NCBI RefSeq assembly: GCF_900110815.1
Contig: NZ_FOIT01000007.1
Location: 38,478 to 102,477, forward strand
Length of the DNA: 64,000 nucleotides
Source: Aliicoccus persicus
GTDB taxonomy: Bacteria; Bacillota; Bacilli; Staphylococcales; Salinicoccaceae
Reading direction: 5' to 3'
Positions 43,995 to 53,497 of this stretch are shown in pieces (position 1 is the first letter of the stretch; each line of letters opens with the position of its first letter). Made by a program: the position numbers and the translations under genes. Below the pieces are notes generated by a model, which was not told the DNA's origin, did not search any database, and saw only the letters and a program-made list of their open reading frames with translations.

Positions 43995-44705
43995 ATGAAT
44001 ATGAGAGAAAAATTAGATATCTCAGCTTATTTAGTCATTGGTCCAGAAAATACAAAAGGTCGCTCTGTTGCTGCTATCATTACAGATGCGATTGAAGCAG
44101 GTTTCACCTGCATACAAATCCGCTCAAAAGTTGCATCCGCACGTGAGTTAATCCAACTGACAAAAGAAGCTGCAGATGCAATTAAAACCGCAGGAAAATC
44201 CGATGACGTTGCCCTACTCGTCAACGATCGACTCGATGTCATACTCGCTGCAAGACATATGGGTGTAAAAGTTGACGGCATACATGTAGGTCAATCAGAC
44301 ATTCCATACGATGTTTGCAGAAAACATTTAGGTGAGGACGCAATTGTTGGTGTGTCTGCTAGAACCGAAGCGTTACTAGAATACATTCAAACAGTTGACG
44401 TTCAACCCATCGATTATTTCGGTGTTGGTCCACTTCGTGAAACAGCAACAAAACCAGATTGTGGACAGCTCCAAGATGGCAGTGTCATCACAAGAAGTTT
44501 ATCGGATATTGCTGAAGTTGCTTCAGTGAGTCCTATCCCTGTGGTGCTTGGTGGTGGCGTCAAACTTGATGATCTGCCAGCACTTGCAAAAACAGGTGTG
44601 CATGGATTTTTTGTTGTCTCAGCAGTAACAGAAGCGAAAGATCCAAAACAAGCTGCGACTGAGTTAGTTGATATGTGGCAGCGTAATACCGAAAGAGAGG
44701 ACTAG
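43995..44705 (+). CDS. thiE: Thiamine-phosphate synthase ThiE
   Basis: 236 residues, TIM-barrel enzyme joining hydroxymethylpyrimidine diphosphate and thiazole phosphate. Visible motifs are IQIRSK, LLVNDRLDV, DGIHVGQSD, DYFGVGP and VVLGGG. It is 3 bp after thiM with a GAGGAGG site and 3 bp before thiD. Confidence 0.95.
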   Translation: MNMREKLDISAYLVIGPENTKGRSVAAIITDAIEAGFTCIQIRSKVASARELIQLTKEAADAIKTAGKSDDVALLVNDRLDVILAARHMGVKVDGIHVGQSDIPYDVCRKHLGEDAIVGVSARTEALLEYIQTVDVQPIDYFGVGPLRETATKPDCGQLQDGSVITRSLSDIAEVASVSPIPVVLGGGVKLDDLPALAKTGVHGFFVVSAVTEAKDPKQAATELVDMWQRNTERED

Positions 44706-44708
44706 ACA

Positions 44709-45494
44709 ATGAAAACATCTTTAACTATAGCCGGAAGTGATTCTAGCGGTGGCGCGGGTATTCAAGCAGATATTAAGACAATGCTCGCTAACAACGTTTA
44801 TGGAATGAGTGCCATCACCGCTCTTACCGCTCAAAATACGATGGGTGTCACGGGTATTATGGAAGTGACACCTGAATTCCTACAGCAACAACTAGACAGT
44901 GTGTTCACTGACATCTATCCAGACGCTGTTAAAATTGGTATGGTATCATCACCACAACTCATCGAAACAATTGCAGAAAACCTAAGTAAGTATGAAGCTA
45001 AAAACATTGTTGTGGATCCCGTTATGATTGCAACAAGTGGTGCTGATTTGATACAAGAAGAGGCAGTCTCTGCTTTGAAGGAGGGCTTGTTACCGATAGC
45101 GACAGTACTGACACCAAACATTCCAGAAGCTGCAGTACTAGCCGGTATGCCTGTGAACAATGATGATGACATGATCGAAGCTGCAAAGATCTTGAGTAAC
45201 GCGTATGGGTGTGCGGTCCTCCTAAAAGGTGGGCATAGCAAAACACATGCGAATGACCTACTATATTCAAATGATCAATACCGTTGGTTTAAAGGTGAAA
45301 GAATTGATAATCCAAATACACATGGTACCGGATGCACCCTATCCAGCGCCATCGCATCTCATCTAGCGAATGGTCATGACTTAGAAACTTCAATCAAATT
45401 CGCAAAAGATTATGTGACTGGTGCACTGAGAGACATGCTTGACCTTGGTAGTGGAGATGGTCCGCTCAACCACGGATGGAATTATAACGCTTAA
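44709..45494 (+). CDS. thiD: Hydroxymethylpyrimidine/phosphomethylpyrimidine kinase ThiD
   Basis: 261 residues of the ribokinase fold. N-terminal TIAGSDSSGGAGIQADIKT, central DPVMIATSGADL and LTPNIPEA, and the C-terminal anion hole NTHGTGCTLSSAIA identify ThiD. It carries out two phosphorylations of HMP to give HMP diphosphate for ThiE. Last gene of the operon. Confidence 0.95.
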   Translation: MKTSLTIAGSDSSGGAGIQADIKTMLANNVYGMSAITALTAQNTMGVTGIMEVTPEFLQQQLDSVFTDIYPDAVKIGMVSSPQLIETIAENLSKYEAKNIVVDPVMIATSGADLIQEEAVSALKEGLLPIATVLTPNIPEAAVLAGMPVNNDDDMIEAAKILSNAYGCAVLLKGGHSKTHANDLLYSNDQYRWFKGERIDNPNTHGTGCTLSSAIASHLANGHDLETSIKFAKDYVTGALRDMLDLGSGDGPLNHGWNYNA

Positions 45495-45520
45495 ACTCAT
45501 TCAATCACTGAGTACACTAA

Positions 45521-45562
45521 GAGCAAAAAACCTTGTCAGCCAAGGTTTTTTGCTCTTTTTTA
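45521..45562 (+). terminator. thiMED terminator
   Basis: GAGCAAAAAACCTT pairs with AAGGTTTTTTGCTC (14 bp) and TTTTTT follows. Confidence 0.9.
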
Positions 45563-45645
45563 ATAAGCGAACAAGAGCGAATTCAATTGACTATCACATG
45601 AAATGAGCCTATATTAGAATAGTTATTAATTCGGCGTTTGTAAGA

Positions 45646-45978
45646 ATGAAACGCAGGTTAGATATTTTTAGATTCATTGGAATCGTCGAAGGGGCATCTC
45701 TTGTACTGCTTGTATTTGTTGCAATGCCACTTAAGTATTTCTTTGATATGCCAATGGCAGTGACGATTGTTGGGGCAATTCATGGTTATATTTTCCTTAC
45801 ATATTGTGTCGCGATTGTGCTCGCGATGATTTTTATCAGATGGCCATTTCGGTTTACCATTGGGGCATTTGCAGTTGCATTCATCCCATTTGGCAACTTC
45901 ATATTAGACAGTCGTCTGAAGAAGCTGGCGATTGATAAAGGATGGCAAAAGCCAGAACAAAATGAAATCGCGATGTAG
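45646..45978 (+). CDS. DUF3817 family membrane protein
   Basis: 110 residues with three membrane segments. The N-terminal IFRFIGIVEGASLVLLVFVAMPLKY and HGYIFL segments and the closing FGNFILDSRLKK match DUF3817 proteins of unknown function. It stands between the thiamine operon and an MFS pump, with its own weak start signals. Confidence 0.82.
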   Translation: MKRRLDIFRFIGIVEGASLVLLVFVAMPLKYFFDMPMAVTIVGAIHGYIFLTYCVAIVLAMIFIRWPFRFTIGAFAVAFIPFGNFILDSRLKKLAIDKGWQKPEQNEIAM

Positions 45979-46076
45979 TGATAACAAATAATACGCATAA
46001 AACTTACAGTTTATATAAATTGTAAGTTTTTATTTTTAAACATGAGATAATGAGTTTAAGTAGGATGTGAAACTTG

Positions 46077-47477
46077 ATGAATGAGAACGAGAAAAAAATT
46101 GTAACCGCCTTATTAATCTCGACTTTTTTAGCTGCCATAGAAGTGACAATTATCAGTACGGCAATGCCGACTATCGTCGATAAATTAGGTGGATTCGAAT
46201 TAATGAGCTGGGTGTTTGCGATCTATCTGTTAACGATATCCGTGACAACACCAATATGGGGTAAGCTTGCGGATTTAACAGGAAGAAAGAAGATATTTAT
46301 TATTGGTGTGGCGATTTTTCTACTCGGGTCTACATTATCCGGCCTATCTCAAAATATGGGACAACTGATTTTCTTTAGAGCAATACAAGGTATTGGAGCC
46401 GGTGCAATTAACCCAGTTACCTTTACTATTATTGCAGATGTGTTCAGCTTAAAACAAAGAGCACGGGTACAGGCATTAATCAGCTCCATGTGGGGTATCG
46501 CTGCAGTTACCGGACCGCTTGCCGGTGGATTTTTAACTGACTTCGTATCTTGGCGCTTAATATTTTTAATCAACATTCCATTTGGTCTACTTTCGATTTG
46601 GATGATTGGAAAGAACCTCAACGAGAGTATTAAGAAAAGGAAAAGTAAAATCGATTACGGTGGTGTTGCAACATTTACGATTGGTATCACTGCCTTATTA
46701 TTAGCCCTACTCTCGTTAGACACAGAGAGTGGGATCGGACTAAGCCAGACAACCCTATTCATATTTATCGGAACTGCTATGTTGTTTTTAGTGTTGTTCA
46801 TCCAGATCCAGAGACGTCACCAAGAACCTATGATTCCGCTAGAATTATTCAAAATTAAGGATGTATCCTTTTCAGTTTCCGCTTCATTTTTAACAAGTAT
46901 GATTCTGATTGGATTATCCGCATTCTTACCATTATGGATTCAGAACGTCCTTGAGATGGGTGCAACTGCAACAGGTATCATACTGATTCCACTCAGTCTT
47001 GGGTGGCCGATCGGATCGATGCTCAGCGGACGCGTGTTTATTCCTCGACTTGGTATTAAACAAACGGCTTTAACAGGTGCGAGTTGCATACTCATTGGTG
47101 CACTATTATTAACAACGATAAACCCCGAGACACCACTTGCTATACTTGCATTATTTATCTTTATCATCGGTCTTGGATTTGGGTTTGCAACAACAAGTTA
47201 CACAGTGATCATTCAATCGACTGTACCACCGGAGATGAGAGGCTCTGGAGGTTCTTTAATCACACTGTTTCGTACGCTAGGTCAAGCACTCGGTGTTGCT
47301 GTTTTAGGTACGTCAATGAACTTTGTCATCAACGCTGTGGATACCGATGTTGCCTCTCCTGAATCCGTAGCACAGGGATTGTATGTTGTGTTTATAATAT
47401 CAGCAATCATCAGTGTACTGAGTTTAATCATGACGCTGTTGATCCCAACACGCTCTCTCGATGAGTACAAATATTGA
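46077..47477 (+). CDS. MFS multidrug efflux transporter (DHA2 type)
   Basis: 466 residues and about fourteen membrane segments. Motif A is visible as GKLADLTGRKKIF, the antiporter motif C-like segment is GIAAVTGPLAGG, and the N-terminus is STAMPTIVDKLGG. It probably exports drugs by proton antiport. ATG 46077 is preferred over the TTG one codon earlier. A fragment of a related gene lies at 8859-9102. Confidence 0.88.
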   Translation: MNENEKKIVTALLISTFLAAIEVTIISTAMPTIVDKLGGFELMSWVFAIYLLTISVTTPIWGKLADLTGRKKIFIIGVAIFLLGSTLSGLSQNMGQLIFFRAIQGIGAGAINPVTFTIIADVFSLKQRARVQALISSMWGIAAVTGPLAGGFLTDFVSWRLIFLINIPFGLLSIWMIGKNLNESIKKRKSKIDYGGVATFTIGITALLLALLSLDTESGIGLSQTTLFIFIGTAMLFLVLFIQIQRRHQEPMIPLELFKIKDVSFSVSASFLTSMILIGLSAFLPLWIQNVLEMGATATGIILIPLSLGWPIGSMLSGRVFIPRLGIKQTALTGASCILIGALLLTTINPETPLAILALFIFIIGLGFGFATTSYTVIIQSTVPPEMRGSGGSLITLFRTLGQALGVAVLGTSMNFVINAVDTDVASPESVAQGLYVVFIISAIISVLSLIMTLLIPTRSLDEYKY

Positions 47478-47486
47478 TTTAAACAT

Positions 47487-47526
47487 AAAGTGTCCATCAG
47501 TTGATATGAACTGATGGACACTTTTT
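47487..47526. terminator. Bidirectional terminator
   Basis: AAAGTGTCCATCAGTT pairs with AACTGATGGACACTTT (16 bp) and TT follows. Between convergent genes. Confidence 0.9.
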
Positions 47527-47528
47527 AA

Positions 47529-48185
47529 CTACTTTTTTAATTCAATTTTTTCGGCAGCTTTCTCGACGATTTTATACACTGGTACATCTATGTCATCCAA
47601 GCTTCTCGCAACTTCAGAAACAATGAACACACCCGTGTCAAAATCTGTTGCCCTATCTTGGAAAAAGTGACCTTCTACAAATATATTTTCTGTTTTCGCA
47701 TAGCTTAGCGATAAATCCCCTTCAGTTTCCACCAAATATGCATGCGCCGCTGGTTCATACTCATTGATTTTCTTAGGAAATTCTTTTTTATATGAAACAA
47801 CATGTAATTCAACATCCGGTTTACTTCGCATTAATTCGTCAACAAAAGCTTGCCCGAGCACTTTATTCTCTTCCTCATCACTAAGATTTGCAAACACTAC
47901 ATGCTCATTTTCTTGCTCATCAATAAATGAATTTACGATTCTGTAAAAATCAGATACATCGTCATACTCTTCAATATTATACGTCTCAACTTGATTCAAA
48001 ATAGATAATACTTGTGTCTCTGCCAGGGCTAATTTTAATGTGTGATTATACTCAGCATGCGCATCCATCACAAACAAAACGTTTAATTTGGATTTAAACG
48101 CTTCCGCAATTTTTACGCCTCTTTCAATTGTTGAATTGTTGTAACTTCTCTGATTTAAAATAACTAAAACATTTTCACCAGTCAT
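47529..48185 (-). CDS. Universal-stress-like protein of unknown function
   Basis: 218 residues. The first 140 resemble a Usp/KdpD-type alpha/beta domain (ENVLVILNQRSYNNSTIERG, FKSKLNVLFVMDAHAEYN), while the second half (VETEGDLSLSYAKTENIFVEG) is not recognised. No membrane segment is present. An AAGGGGA site precedes ATG 48185. It lies downstream of the formate/nitrite channel gene on the same strand. Function unknown. Confidence 0.55.
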   Translation of the reverse strand: MTGENVLVILNQRSYNNSTIERGVKIAEAFKSKLNVLFVMDAHAEYNHTLKLALAETQVLSILNQVETYNIEEYDDVSDFYRIVNSFIDEQENEHVVFANLSDEEENKVLGQAFVDELMRSKPDVELHVVSYKKEFPKKINEYEPAAHAYLVETEGDLSLSYAKTENIFVEGHFFQDRATDFDTGVFIVSEVARSLDDIDVPVYKIVEKAAEKIELKK

Positions 48186-48290
48186 GATAATCCCCTTATG
48201 TTTTTATAGGGTACATTCCCTATTACGGTAAAGATTAATCACTTTTAAATTCACTTGTCGCAGTTTAATGAATCTAAATACCACATCACG

Positions 48291-49073
48291 CTACTCTTTC
48301 GTCAAGAAGTGTAGTGTAGCAGCAGTAAATACTAAGCCCGCAGCAAAGTTAGCAAGTGTGACTGGTATTTGGTTCCAAACCCACCACTCACCAATCGTGA
48401 TATCAGCACCAAGCATGATTCCAGCAGGAATGACAAACATGTTTACAACCGCGTGTTCAAAACCATGTCCAAAGAATATAAAGACCGGTAGCCACATTGC
48501 AGCAATCTTTCCGACTGTGGCAGTTGAAGTGTTAGCCATAACAGCACCCATCGTCACCATCCAGTTACAGAGTAATGCTTTCACAATCACGATAATCATA
48601 CCGTCAGATCCGAGCGCTTGATATGCAACAGTCTTACTCTCAGCAACTGCAATGATTTGTTCTATTAAGGCAGAATCAGATACATGACCAAGCTGTGTGA
48701 CATAAAGTACATAAAGAAAAGCATAGAAAACAGCACCCATCAAGTTTCCTAAAAATGCCCAAGTAAAGTTCCTCATGATTAGCGGTACCGTCGTCTTGTT
48801 TCTAAAACGTGCCATTGGTAGCATCGCAAAACTACCTGTGACGAGTTCTAGATTGAGCAGTAGTACCATTACAAATCCGACCGGGAAAACAACCGCTCCG
48901 ATAATGTCTAATCCAGTCTGTGTTGATGCAGTATACGCTAAAGTGGTCGCATAGCCTAAAAACACACCGGAAAGCATACCTGATATAATGATTCGCATGA
49001 TTGATAATCGCGACTTTTTGCCACCCGCTTCTGCCATATTAGCTACGACCTGATTTGGTTTTACATAATCCAC
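48291..49073 (-). CDS. Formate/nitrite transporter (FNT) family channel
   Basis: About 260 residues with six membrane segments. Family landmarks include LLNLELVTGSFAMLP and the CNWMVTMGAVMA region with downstream GFEHAVVNMFVIPAG. FNT pentamers pass formate, nitrite or hydrosulfide, and the substrate is not evident. The longest reading starts at GTG 49082, but that codon touches its own GAGGAG site; GTG 49073, 8 bp downstream of the site, is the better start. Confidence 0.92.
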   Translation of the reverse strand: MDYVKPNQVVANMAEAGGKKSRLSIMRIIISGMLSGVFLGYATTLAYTASTQTGLDIIGAVVFPVGFVMVLLLNLELVTGSFAMLPMARFRNKTTVPLIMRNFTWAFLGNLMGAVFYAFLYVLYVTQLGHVSDSALIEQIIAVAESKTVAYQALGSDGMIIVIVKALLCNWMVTMGAVMANTSTATVGKIAAMWLPVFIFFGHGFEHAVVNMFVIPAGIMLGADITIGEWWVWNQIPVTLANFAAGLVFTAATLHFLTKE

Positions 49074-49283
49074 TTTTCGCACTCCTCACGAACGCCCTAT
49101 TTTATTTAAATTTTACATAATTTCATTCAAAATCTTTGTGATTCCAATCACGTAATACTTGTGCAAATAAAAAAGACACCGTCCTTAGGGGTGTCTTAAC
49201 GATTCGTTATTCTATTTAGAGAAGCTCGTTATTTTTCATAACACACCTCTTTAGAGCAACATATATATTACATCCTTCATAAT

Positions 49284-49313
49284 AAAAAAGCTGACACAAT
49301 GATGTGCCAGCCC
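49284..49313 (-). terminator. clpE terminator
   Basis: On the minus strand GGCTGGCACA pairs with TTGTGTCAGC and TTTTTT follows. A second hairpin (GACACC/GGTGTC, about 49173-49199) lies further left. Confidence 0.8.
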
Positions 49314-49323
49314 TAAACTTATA

Positions 49324-51459
49324 TTACGATACGCGTTCTACGACAATTGCTTCATCAACCACTTTCGCGATGACTTTATCGAGTGTATCTTCTTCTAACA
49401 TTAGATCTGTCAATTGGTCTTCAATTGTATCTTGGATAACACGGCGCAGCGGTCTTGCACCAAAGCGTTTGTCGTAACCCATCTTCACTAATTTTTCTTT
49501 TGCTTCTTGTGTGATTTCGAGGTCAATGTCATTTTCTTTAACGACGTCGTTCAACTCACCTAGCATTAAATCAACAATCACAAGTAAGTTTTCTTCAGAC
49601 AATTCATTAAAGTTAATGATTGCATCGAATCTATTTAAGAATTCTGGCTTGAAGTAATCACTTAAGATTTCAAGCGATGCAACTGCGTCACTTTCATCTT
49701 GTCCGAATCCCATGCTTGCATTGCTGATACCAGTACCAGCGTTACTCGTCATGATGATTACTGTTTCTTTAAAGCTAACAGTTCGATCATGTGAATCTGT
49801 TAAATGTCCATCTTCCATGATTTGTAGGAACATATTTTGCACATCCGGATGTGCTTTTTCGATCTCATCGAGCAAGATGATGTTGTAAGGATTACGTCTT
49901 ACTTGTTCCGTTAACTGTCCCGCTTCTTCATGGCCAACATAACCTGGTGGTGATCCGATAATTTTAGATACGCTGTGTTTCTCCATGTACTCACTCATAT
50001 CGAGTCGAATCAATGATTCACGTGTTCCGAACAGCTCTTCAGCAAGTGCTTTCGTCAACTCTGTCTTACCGACACCCGTTGGTCCAACAAATAGGAACGA
50101 ACCAATTGGACGGTATTTAGATTTCAGTCCAGCTCTTGAACGACGGATTGCTTTCGCAACTTTACCAACGGCTTCTTCTTGTCCGATTACTTTCGAACCA
50201 AGATTGTCTTCGATTTCACGCATCTTCGATTGCTCATCTGCTTGCATCTTCGTCACAGGAATACCTGTTTTCTCTTCTACAATCAATTGAACGTCAGATA
50301 CATCAACGTCGATGACCTTCTCTTCAGCACCTTGAGATTTCTCTAATTGCTTCTCAAGCTGGTTCTCTTGGTAGCGAAGGTTCGCTGCTTTTTCATAATC
50401 TTCCGTATCCGCTGCGGCTAGTTTCTCCGCACGTACTTTTTCAAGCTGTACTTCGATTGAATCCGAATCATTTTCAGCATTTGCTAAGTTCATTCTTGAA
50501 CCGACCTCATCCATTAGGTCAATCGCTTTATCTGGTAAGAATCGATCTTGAATGTAACGGTCTGATAATGTCACAAACGCTTTAATGACATCATCTGAGT
50601 ACTTCACATCATGGAACTTTTCATATCTATCTTTAATACCATTTAAAATTTGTTCTGTCTGACTAAGCGTTGGTTCCTTAACAGTGATCGGTTGCAAGCG
50701 ACGTTCAAGTGCTGCATCCTTTTCGATTTGACGATACTCACTCAGCGTCGTCGCACCAATTAACTGCACTTCACCACGAGCAAGTGCAGGTTTCAAAATG
50801 TTCCCGGCATCCATCTTCGAACTCTCAGCCGTACCCGCACCAACGATTAAATGGATTTCATCGATAAAGAGAATCACATCATCACGCTGTTTAACCTCTT
50901 CGATTAATTGCTTCATACGCTCTTCGAATTGACCACGAATACCCGTGTTCGCTACAAGAGAAGCAACATCTAACATGTAGACTTCTTTGTTCATCAGTTT
51001 CGTCGGAACATTGCCTTCGACAATATTACGCGCTAAACCTTCAGCGATTGCTGTTTTACCAACACCCGGCTCACCGATGAGCACAGGATTATTCTTGTTA
51101 CGTCTGTTTAAGATTTCAATTGTACGCTTCACTTCATTATCACGGCCGATGACCGGATCAATGAGATTTTGACGCGATTTATCTGTTAAGTTCGTACCAA
51201 GTTCATCTAGAAGACCCGGTGCCTCTTGTTCTTTCACTTGCGTACCTGCAGCGGATCTTTGACCACCGTTTGCTTGATTAAATTGATTGAAATCGTTGAA
51301 ATTATTGCTATTACCACCAAATAAATTGTTTGGATTCATTGTTTGAGATTTTACTTGATGGAAGCAAGCATTACATAAATGTACTTGCATCTTCTTGTTG
51401 TTGACATTCATCGCTAAATTCACATTTGCTTCGTTCATACCACAATTTTGACATTTCAT
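49324..51459 (-). CDS. clpE: ClpE-type ATP-dependent protease ATPase subunit
   Basis: 711 residues. The N-terminal C4 zinc finger (CQNCGMNEA and HLCNACF) marks ClpE rather than ClpC/ClpL. A low-complexity Asn-rich linker follows, then two AAA+ modules with Walker A motifs GEPGVGKTA and GPTGVGKTE, Walker B ILFIDEIH and IILLDEIEKA, and a short coiled-coil (UVR-like) between. It unfolds damaged proteins for ClpP. A CtsR operator lies upstream. Confidence 0.92.
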   Translation of the reverse strand: MKCQNCGMNEANVNLAMNVNNKKMQVHLCNACFHQVKSQTMNPNNLFGGNSNNFNDFNQFNQANGGQRSAAGTQVKEQEAPGLLDELGTNLTDKSRQNLIDPVIGRDNEVKRTIEILNRRNKNNPVLIGEPGVGKTAIAEGLARNIVEGNVPTKLMNKEVYMLDVASLVANTGIRGQFEERMKQLIEEVKQRDDVILFIDEIHLIVGAGTAESSKMDAGNILKPALARGEVQLIGATTLSEYRQIEKDAALERRLQPITVKEPTLSQTEQILNGIKDRYEKFHDVKYSDDVIKAFVTLSDRYIQDRFLPDKAIDLMDEVGSRMNLANAENDSDSIEVQLEKVRAEKLAAADTEDYEKAANLRYQENQLEKQLEKSQGAEEKVIDVDVSDVQLIVEEKTGIPVTKMQADEQSKMREIEDNLGSKVIGQEEAVGKVAKAIRRSRAGLKSKYRPIGSFLFVGPTGVGKTELTKALAEELFGTRESLIRLDMSEYMEKHSVSKIIGSPPGYVGHEEAGQLTEQVRRNPYNIILLDEIEKAHPDVQNMFLQIMEDGHLTDSHDRTVSFKETVIIMTSNAGTGISNASMGFGQDESDAVASLEILSDYFKPEFLNRFDAIINFNELSEENLLVIVDLMLGELNDVVKENDIDLEITQEAKEKLVKMGYDKRFGARPLRRVIQDTIEDQLTDLMLEEDTLDKVIAKVVDEAIVVERVS

Positions 51460-51518
51460 AAGTAAGTGCCTCCAGTTATTTGTTTAATTTAGTCATTTGG
51501 TGATAGTTTCCTTGTTTT

Positions 51519-51541
51519 TTTGACTTTGACTATCTTTGACT
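51519..51541 (-). promoter_or_regulatory. CtsR heptad repeats ahead of clpE
   Basis: The minus strand reads AGTCAAA-GAT-AGTCAAA (51525-51541), exactly the CtsR tandem-heptad operator, plus a third overlapping GTCAAA (51519-51525). Confidence 0.9.
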
Positions 51542-51662
51542 ATAATTATATTATACATGGAATTTTGAGAAAATCAATCGTTACGCTCATGGTATATTTG
51601 ATACTGAAAAACCTCTCTATAAAGCACTTTGTAGTTGCTTTTATTATTTAAAATAAAATAAA

Positions 51663-51699
51663 AACAGAACATCTTAACGACAAAGTTAAGATATTCTGT
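51663..51699 (-). terminator. Hairpin terminator left of the RNA repeat
   Basis: ACAGAACATCTTAAC pairs with GTTAAGATATTCTGT (one mismatch). On the minus strand it is followed by TTTTTATTTTATTTT. Confidence 0.75.
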
Positions 51700-51765
51700 C
51701 AAAAAAAGAGGCGACCGTCGCAACAGCCCACCTCAAGTGTATTCCGCAGATATACACAGCTATTT
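51700..51765 (-). ncRNA. Second copy of the two-hairpin small-RNA element
   Basis: GAGGCGACCGTCGCAACAGC and the following CCTCAAGTGT-type text match 17985-18034 except at six positions, including the compensatory GTGTAT/ATACAC pair. No promoter like that of copy 1 is seen to the right; that side is occupied by a truncated methyltransferase frame. Probably an orphaned copy. Confidence 0.5.
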
Positions 51766-51770
51766 ATTAA

Positions 51771-52326
51771 TTTTGGAATAGATCCAGATTTGTCTGCAAT
51801 TAAAGAAGCTAAACAGGTTGATAAAAATTCATCGATCACTTGGATTCATGCTGCTTCTGAAAAGTTACATGAAATTGAAGAAAAGATTGACGTCATCACT
51901 ATGCTCACAAACGTTTCTCAGGAAATTACAGATAAAAGTGAGTGGTTGCAAACGCTTCAAGATTGCTATGATGCATTAGATGAAAACGGCAAACTCATTT
52001 TTGATGGTCGGAATTTTTACGAGCAAGGTTGGCTAAATTGGACGAAAGGAAACACCATTCAAAATATAACATTGGAGAGTGGTGAGCCAGCCAAGCATTG
52101 GTATCAATTGTATGACGCTCAAGATGAGTTGATACGTTTTAATACAACCATTGAATCAGATTCAAAAAAAATTGTGCATGACAGTACGATTATTTTTAGA
52201 ACAAAAAAAGAAACGATTCACGATTTGAAATCTGTTGGATTTAAAAGTACTGAAGTCTTTGGAGATTGGAAGAACGAAGTTGGAAATGATGAACATAAAG
52301 AATTTTTATTTGTTGCTACGAAATAA
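51771..52326 (+). pseudogene. 5'-truncated SAM-dependent methyltransferase
   Basis: The frame starts mid-domain (NFGIDPDLSAIKEAKQ, the acidic SAM-binding loop after motif I) and continues with IDVITMLTNV and LQDCYDALDENGKLIFDGRN, standard class I methyltransferase strands. The glycine-rich motif I and everything before it are missing; the sequence switches to the small-RNA repeat at about 51770. An ATG at 51790 opens a 178-codon frame, but the enzyme would lack its cofactor loop. Confidence 0.8.
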
Positions 52327-52415
52327 GAGAGCAAATCTCATTAAATATGATATAATAAATATGTATTATCATGAATATCACCATCAAAAAATCTATTAAT
52401 AGGAGGATTTTAGTT

Positions 52416-53465
52416 ATGAGAGCAGCAGTATTCCATGGTTTAAAAGACATTCGTGTCGAGGAAGTTGAAGTACCTGAAGTAAGCGCAGGCAAAGTAAAGG
52501 TGAAAGTCGCTTGGGCTGGTATTTGTGGTAGTGACTTACACGAATATAATGCAGGTCCAATTTTTATCCCGACTGAAGATAATCCACTCACTGGTGAAAA
52601 AGCACCACTTACAATGGGTCATGAGTTTAGTGGAGTTGTCGAAGAAGTCGGTGACGATGTAGATGGTATTAATGTTGGAGATAAGGTTGCAATTAACCCA
52701 TTAATCACAGGTGGTTTAAGCGATAAACCCCTTGTTGATATGTACAAAGGATTTACTTTCGTTGGACTAGGTTCAAATGGTGGATTTGCAGATTTTGTTG
52801 TGGTTGATAAAAAGAATGTTGTGAAACTTAAAAAAGATACTCCATTAGAAGTCGGTGCACTTGTTGAACCTGCAGCTGTTGCATTACAAGCTGTCCGTGA
52901 ATCTGAAATGGAGTTTGCAGATAGCGTAGCAGTATACGGTGCAGGTCCAATTGGATTACTTACAGTCATTGCAGCAAGAGCAGCTGGTGCAAAAGATATC
53001 TTCGTCTTTGACTTAAGTGATACGCGCTTAGCAAAAGCAAAAGAAGTTGGAGCAACTCACACTGTTAACTCTGGTAATGAAGATCCAATCAAATACATTC
53101 AACAGTATTATCCAGATGGTGTTGACCGTACATTTGAAGTTGCTGGTGTTCCAATAACAGTAGAACAGGCAATCGGTTCAACGCGTGCGCGTGGTATGGT
53201 AACGATTGTTTCAATCTTTGAAAAGCCAATGGAGTTTAATCCAATGCTGTTAACTGCAAGTGGTGTCAGAATTGCTTCTACACTTGCTTATGAACCGGAC
53301 ATTTTCGAAGCAACGGTGAAGATGTTAGAAAGCGGACAAATCGATGCAAGACCAGTTATTACAGACCGAATTGACCTTGAAAACATTGTAGAATCAGGTT
53401 TCGAACAACTGATCAACGACAAGACACAAGCTAAAATTCTTGTGAAGTTAAGTGGAGATCAGTAA
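52416..53465 (+). CDS. bdhA: (R,R)-butanediol dehydrogenase / acetoin reductase
   Basis: 349 residues from ATG 52416 (AGGAGG site). Zinc-type medium-chain dehydrogenase: catalytic Zn ligands in GICGSDLHEY and GHEFSGVVEEVG, and the coenzyme motif YGAGPIGLLTVIAA. Substrate context LVEPAAVALQAV is typical of BdhA/YdjL. It interconverts acetoin and 2,3-butanediol with NAD(H). No structural zinc cysteines are seen, as in this subgroup. Confidence 0.9.
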   Translation: MRAAVFHGLKDIRVEEVEVPEVSAGKVKVKVAWAGICGSDLHEYNAGPIFIPTEDNPLTGEKAPLTMGHEFSGVVEEVGDDVDGINVGDKVAINPLITGGLSDKPLVDMYKGFTFVGLGSNGGFADFVVVDKKNVVKLKKDTPLEVGALVEPAAVALQAVRESEMEFADSVAVYGAGPIGLLTVIAARAAGAKDIFVFDLSDTRLAKAKEVGATHTVNSGNEDPIKYIQQYYPDGVDRTFEVAGVPITVEQAIGSTRARGMVTIVSIFEKPMEFNPMLLTASGVRIASTLAYEPDIFEATVKMLESGQIDARPVITDRIDLENIVESGFEQLINDKTQAKILVKLSGDQ

Positions 53466-53497
53466 TTTAATAATTTAAAACCCGCCGGATTTTGATA

